Assembly: GCA_900474095.1 (NCBI GenBank)
Contig: UCOA01000032.1
Span: 1 to 56,664 of the forward strand
Length of the DNA stretch: 56,664 bases
Source: Hyphomicrobiales bacterium
Lineage (GTDB): Bacteria > Pseudomonadota > Alphaproteobacteria > Rhizobiales > Rhizobiaceae
Direction: 5' to 3'
Part shown: positions 52,475-56,664 of the stretch, piece by piece
How positions within the stretch are numbered: position 1 is the first letter of the stretch
Layout of the letters: every line of letters begins with the position of its first letter
Made by a program: the position numbers and the translations under genes
The notes under the pieces: model-generated
Seen by the model: only the letters and a program-made list of their open reading frames with translations
What the model was told of the DNA's origin: nothing
Database searches by the model: none

Positions 52475-55400
52475 ATGACAGTTGAAATCATAGGGCGTGC
52501 ATGTCTCGCCCCCGGGGCCAATTCGCCACAGGCGTTGTTTGGAATTTTGCGCCAGGGGAAATGCACCGTCACACGCATACCGTCGGACCGTTGGGATCTT
52601 GCTCGCTTTTGGCATCCGGTCATTGGCAACCAGGGCAAGACCTACTCCTTTGCGGCCGGCGTGCTCGACAGCATCTATGATTTCGATCCGGCTGCCTTCG
52701 GCATGTCGCAGCGCGAGGCCATGTATATGGACCCGCAGCAGCGCGTTCTTTTACAGCTCGCCTGGCGCGCCCTGGAAGATGCCAATATCGCCGTTCCTTC
52801 GCTGCACGGCGAGAATGTCGGCGTCTATATCGGCGCCTCCAGCCTCGACCATGCCAACCTGACCGTCGAGGATCCGGCCGCCGCCGGACCTTATTTCATG
52901 ACCGGAAACACGCTTTCGATCGTTTCCAATCGCATTTCCCACATCTTCGGCCTCAGCGGCCCAAGCATGACGATCGATACCGCCTGCTCCTCATCGCTGG
53001 TCGCACTCGACCAGGCGATGCGGGCGCTGAATTCCGGTGAAATCGATACGGCGATCGTTGGCGGCGTCAATATTCTGGCACATCCACTTCCGTTCGTCGG
53101 CTTTGCCCAGGCGCGCATGCTGTCGCCCGAAGGCCTGTGCCGCGCCTATGACAATGATGGCGCTGGCTATGTGCGAGCCGAAGGCGGCGTTGTCTTTATC
53201 CTGCGCCGCTCGGACAGGGCCCGTCATGAAAAGGACCGCAGCTACGCCAAGATCGTCGCCACCGGCGTGAATTCCGCCGGCCGCACCAACGGTATTTCGC
53301 TGCCATCGCGCGAAGCCCAGGCCAACCTGCTGCGCTCGATCTACGAGGGCAACAATATCGATGCCAATCAGGTCGCTTTCGTCGAAGGCCATGGCACCGG
53401 CACCAAAGTAGGCGATCCTTCCGAAGTCTGGTCGATCGGCACCGTGATCGGCGCCAATCGCCGTGCGCCGGTTCCGATCGGCTCGATCAAGTCGAACATC
53501 GGCCATACCGAGCCCGCCTCCGGCCTGTTCGGCATGCTCAAGGCCGTCATGGCGCTCGAGAACAACTATCTGCCCGCCTCGCTGCATTTCGAAACGCCGA
53601 ACGACAATATCGACTTCGATGGGCTGAACGTTCGCGTCACTGCGAACCCGATCGAACTGCTCCGCGGCAAGCGCGCCCGCCTCGCCGGCATCAATTCTTT
53701 CGGCTTCGGCGGCGCCAATGCCCATGTCGTCATCAGCGACCCGGATCCGGCTCAGGACGAGCGCAACCGTAACAACGCAACCGGCCATGTGTTCATGGCA
53801 AGCGCCCATACCGTCAACAGCCTGGAAGAACTGCTGAAGTCTTACAAATCGACCTTCGCCAAGGCTTCGCAGGAGGAAGTTCGCTCCATTGTCGCTGCGT
53901 CTGGTGCCAACCGCACGCAGATGCGCTACCGTTTTGCCGCGCGCAGTGATCAACCGGAAGATATTGTCCGCGCCATCGCCAGTCATCTGGAGAAGCCGGC
54001 GTCCGACATCGGCGAAACCGGCGAAGCAGTGACCAAGGATGCGAAGGTCGCCTTCGTTTTCTCCGGCAACGGTTCGCAATGGGCAGGCATGGGCGTCGAG
54101 GCATTCCGCGAGAACCTGCACTTCCGCCAGTGTTTCACCTCCGTCAGCGCATTGTTCAAGTTTCACTCGGATATCGTGCTGACCGACCTGCTCACCGATC
54201 CCGATCTGGACAGGAAGCTCGCCGACACCAAGGTTGCCCAGCCACTGCTGTTTGCCGTTCAGGCGGCTCTGTCGGATTCGCTCGTTGCCATGGGCATCAA
54301 GCCGACGGCTGTTTTCGGCCATTCGGTCGGCGAAATCGCCGCGGCCTATGCGGCCGGCGCGCTTTCGCTCGTCGATGCAGTTTCGATCGTTGCCAAGCGC
54401 TCGCTGCATCAGGATCTGCTTGCTGGTCAGGGAACCATGGCGGCGGCAATGCTCAGCGAGGACGCCGCAAATGCCTTTGCCAAGGCGCGCGGCCTCGAAC
54501 AGGTTTGCGTTGCCGCGGTCAATGCCCATAACTCGGTGACGATCTCCGGCCCGGCACACGAAGTCTCCGCCTTCCGCGACGCGGCGCGCAAGGCCAAGAT
54601 TCCGGTCCAGATTCTCGACATCAACTATCCGTTCCACCACCCGATCATCGACCAGGCGAAGAAGGCTTTCCTCTCCGACATTCCGGACATCGCACCGCGC
54701 AAATCGGAGCTCGCCTTCCTTTCCACCGTCACCGGCGACCGGCTGGATGGTACGCAGCTTGACCCCGATTACTGGTGGAAAAACGTTCGCGAACCGGTCC
54801 GTTTCCAGGCGGCAACGGAAGCTGCCATCGAACTCGGCTGCAGCCTGTTCATCGAAGTCTCGCCCCGCCCGATCCTGTCATCCTATTTGAAGGAAACGGT
54901 GAAGCAGTCCTCCGCCCCGGGCATGGTCGTGTCAACCCTGCTACGCGACCCTGGCGAAAAGGGTCGGGACCCTATCTCGCGCGCCATGGCACGTGCCATC
55001 GCTCATGGTGCCGCCTTTGATGAAGCCCGCCTGTTCGGCAAGCGCAACGCATTCGTCCGCCTGCCGAACCTGCCGTTCGAACTGACCGAACTGCGTCCGG
55101 CAACAACCAGCGATTCAACTGATCTGTTCGGCCGTGGATCGAAGACGCCTTACACTTTGGCCGGCTGGCGCGCCGACTTGAACAGCGGTAGCTGGAAGAA
55201 CCATGTCGACGCGCATCTGTTTCCGGATCTTGCGGAACACGTCGTCGATGGCAAGGCAATCCTGCCCGGCAGCGGCTACATTGAAATCGCTGTATCCGCC
55301 GCGCAGCAGTATTACGGCACGCCGGTCGTCGACATCACCAATCTGGAGATTGTCCGACCGCTGGAGCTTGCCGACAACCGGATGATGGAACTGTCGACCA

Positions 55401-56664
55401 TCCTCTCACCCGAGACCGGCGATATCGAGATCCGTTCGCGCGAGCGACTGTCTGAGGATGATTGGGCCGTGCACGCAGTGGCGCGCTGCCGCAAGCCCAT
55501 TCCCACGGACGAGCCAGCCCCCGGAAACCTGTTCGCCAGCCTTGAGAAAACGGCAACCGTAACGCCTGCGAAGGCCTATGAAACTGCACGCCAGTTCGGC
55601 CTCGACTACGGTCCGCGGTTCCAGCTGATGGCGCGGGCCGTCTCCTATGGCGACCGGCTGATCGATGTCGAACTGAAGGATCCGGAGGAAGCCGGTCACC
55701 CCTTCGTTTCCTACAGCCTCAACCCGATCTCCATCGATGCGACCTTCCACGGGCTGGTTGCGCTCTTTGACCGCTTTACCGGCGAGGCCGGGGGTGCACC
55801 CTATATTCCGGTACGCTTCGGCTCGGTGCGTGTGATCAATTCGGGCATGACCGTCAAGCGGGCGTTGGTCGAGATCGAGCGCATCAGCGCCAATTCGATC
55901 AAGGCGAAGTTCCGTTTCTTAGGCAAGGGCGGCGAACTCATCGCCGCTTTCGACGATTGCCGTTTCCGCCGGACCTATCTGCGGCAGCACAAGACGCTGG
56001 ACATGCTGTCCTTCCACTACGAGGCAGTGCCTTCCGAGCGTGCCGCTCCGCTCGCGGTAGCGCCGCGGAAGGCCGTGCCCCTTCCATTGATCATCGCCAC
56101 TGATGATACCGGCATCGACAACACGACCTTGCTCTTCAACGCCGCGATCTATCGGGCCTGCCATGAAATCGCGCTCAAGCTCGGCAAGGGAACCGCAAGG
56201 ATCGACACGCGGTCGCTGCCCGGCGATTTCGCCTTCCGGTGTTTCCTGGCCAACTGTCTCTATGTTCTGGAAGATGCGGGCCTGTGCAAGCATAAAGGCG
56301 GCAGCTGGAATATCGCGCCTGAGTTCTCGCTGCCCCCGGTCGGCGATATCCTGAAGGAACTCTATAGCGAACGCTCGGAACGCGCTGTCGAGGCCGTTTT
56401 GATCAACAATGCTTATGCCGAAGCATTGGACCGCATCGATAGCCTGTTTGCCTCCGAAATATCCGGCAACGAGGCCGATGTAGCGGCCAAGCCGCAAGGC
56501 TTCATCAGCGACGCGACGCTCGACCATCAGACAGTTCATTCCGAGTCAACGCGTCAAAGAATGGGTCTGGTCCTGTCCGCAGTCGAAAAGGCGCTGGCAA
56601 ATGGCAAAGGCGAGCTGCGGATCGTCGAGGCTGGTACGGTGTCGGCCGGTTTCACCCGCCGGCT
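52475..56664 (+). CDS. rkpA: RkpA-like type I polyketide/fatty-acid synthase (3' end outside window)
   Basis: About 1396 residues are visible. Order: ketosynthase (about 1-430; active Cys171 in DTACSSSLVALD, His in VEGHGTGTKVGD and NIGHTEPASG), acyltransferase (about 530-830; Ser617 in GHSVGEIAAAYAAG), dehydratase (about 890-1165; His in HVVDGKAILPGSGY and Asp in SIDATFHGL), then a linker/pseudo-reductase region cut by the edge. S. meliloti RkpA, a type I synthase needed for capsular K-antigen, has this architecture and rhizobial context, so the symbol is proposed with caution; another type I PKS is possible. The ribosome site before the ATG is weak. Confidence 0.8.
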   Translation, partial: MTVEIIGRACLAPGANSPQALFGILRQGKCTVTRIPSDRWDLARFWHPVIGNQGKTYSFAAGVLDSIYDFDPAAFGMSQREAMYMDPQQRVLLQLAWRALEDANIAVPSLHGENVGVYIGASSLDHANLTVEDPAAAGPYFMTGNTLSIVSNRISHIFGLSGPSMTIDTACSSSLVALDQAMRALNSGEIDTAIVGGVNILAHPLPFVGFAQARMLSPEGLCRAYDNDGAGYVRAEGGVVFILRRSDRARHEKDRSYAKIVATGVNSAGRTNGISLPSREAQANLLRSIYEGNNIDANQVAFVEGHGTGTKVGDPSEVWSIGTVIGANRRAPVPIGSIKSNIGHTEPASGLFGMLKAVMALENNYLPASLHFETPNDNIDFDGLNVRVTANPIELLRGKRARLAGINSFGFGGANAHVVISDPDPAQDERNRNNATGHVFMASAHTVNSLEELLKSYKSTFAKASQEEVRSIVAASGANRTQMRYRFAARSDQPEDIVRAIASHLEKPASDIGETGEAVTKDAKVAFVFSGNGSQWAGMGVEAFRENLHFRQCFTSVSALFKFHSDIVLTDLLTDPDLDRKLADTKVAQPLLFAVQAALSDSLVAMGIKPTAVFGHSVGEIAAAYAAGALSLVDAVSIVAKRSLHQDLLAGQGTMAAAMLSEDAANAFAKARGLEQVCVAAVNAHNSVTISGPAHEVSAFRDAARKAKIPVQILDINYPFHHPIIDQAKKAFLSDIPDIAPRKSELAFLSTVTGDRLDGTQLDPDYWWKNVREPVRFQAATEAAIELGCSLFIEVSPRPILSSYLKETVKQSSAPGMVVSTLLRDPGEKGRDPISRAMARAIAHGAAFDEARLFGKRNAFVRLPNLPFELTELRPATTSDSTDLFGRGSKTPYTLAGWRADLNSGSWKNHVDAHLFPDLAEHVVDGKAILPGSGYIEIAVSAAQQYYGTPVVDITNLEIVRPLELADNRMMELSTILSPETGDIEIRSRERLSEDDWAVHAVARCRKPIPTDEPAPGNLFASLEKTATVTPAKAYETARQFGLDYGPRFQLMARAVSYGDRLIDVELKDPEEAGHPFVSYSLNPISIDATFHGLVALFDRFTGEAGGAPYIPVRFGSVRVINSGMTVKRALVEIERISANSIKAKFRFLGKGGELIAAFDDCRFRRTYLRQHKTLDMLSFHYEAVPSERAAPLAVAPRKAVPLPLIIATDDTGIDNTTLLFNAAIYRACHEIALKLGKGTARIDTRSLPGDFAFRCFLANCLYVLEDAGLCKHKGGSWNIAPEFSLPPVGDILKELYSERSERAVEAVLINNAYAEALDRIDSLFASEISGNEADVAAKPQGFISDATLDHQTVHSESTRQRMGLVLSAVEKALANGKGELRIVEAGTVSAGFTRR

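Noticed and set aside
52991-54640. 549-codon minus-strand frame opposite the synthase
   Set aside because: It opposes the ketosynthase and acyltransferase catalytic motifs and has no recognisable features.

Overview
The window comes from a Rhizobiaceae-type alphaproteobacterium. Three things point there: the L-rhamnose locus has the Rhizobium leguminosarum layout (rhaRSTPQUK divergent from rhaDI), glutamine synthetase is the eukaryote-like GSII behind a sigma-54 promoter, and a housekeeping block (murA, DUF2948, hisD, UPF0262, phosphatase, infA, maf, yacG, tRNA-Phe) has a typical rhizobial order. The DNA is GC-rich apart from a visibly AT-richer stretch at about 35.1-37.7 kb. The genus cannot be fixed from this sequence alone.

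Layout. 1-10.6 kb: L-rhamnose uptake and catabolism (kinase cut by the left edge). 10.7-16.6 kb: small stress and membrane proteins, a YbaK-type editing protein, a DUF930 protein, a DUF2735 protein, glnII, a class III nucleotide cyclase and a four-helix membrane protein. 16.8-21.7 kb: one minus-strand gene for a 1631-residue protein made almost wholly of about 200 octapeptides, organised in a 17-octad (136-residue) super-repeat. 22.3-31.0 kb: a sulfoquinovose (sulfo-Entner-Doudoroff) catabolic cluster with a divergent LacI regulator; its sugar ABC transporter is reduced to two permease stumps. 31.2-35.1 kb: an SsuD-like flavin monooxygenase, then a GntR-controlled Rieske oxygenase and reductase. 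35.4-36.8 kb: a gatA paralogue whose catalytic signature is scrambled by two compensating frameshifts. 37.7-44.1 kb: tRNA-Phe, housekeeping genes, tRNA-Thr. 44.5-51.3 kb: a GGDEF-EAL protein and a compact five-gene partner-switching operon. 51.4-52.2 kb: a small protein and a lipoprotein. 52.5 kb to the end: the KS-AT-DH part of an RkpA-like type I polyketide/fatty-acid synthase, cut by the right edge.

How the genes work together. Rhamnose enters through RhaSTPQ. It is then handled by RhaU, RhaI, RhaK and the bifunctional RhaD, under RhaR. In the sulfoquinovose cluster a glycosidase releases sulfoquinovose. A dehydrogenase, lactonase, dehydratase and aldolase cut it to pyruvate and sulfolactaldehyde, and a TauE-type exporter probably removes the C3-sulfonate. 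The sulfolactaldehyde dehydrogenase and an intact importer are not in the window.

The best candidate for an undescribed system is the operon at 46.4-51.3 kb. A membrane SpoIIE-type phosphatase is flanked on each side by a pair of one HATPase-like and one STAS protein. In the upstream pair the motifs are degenerate and the STAS domain is fused to a methyltransferase. The octapeptide giant is the second candidate.
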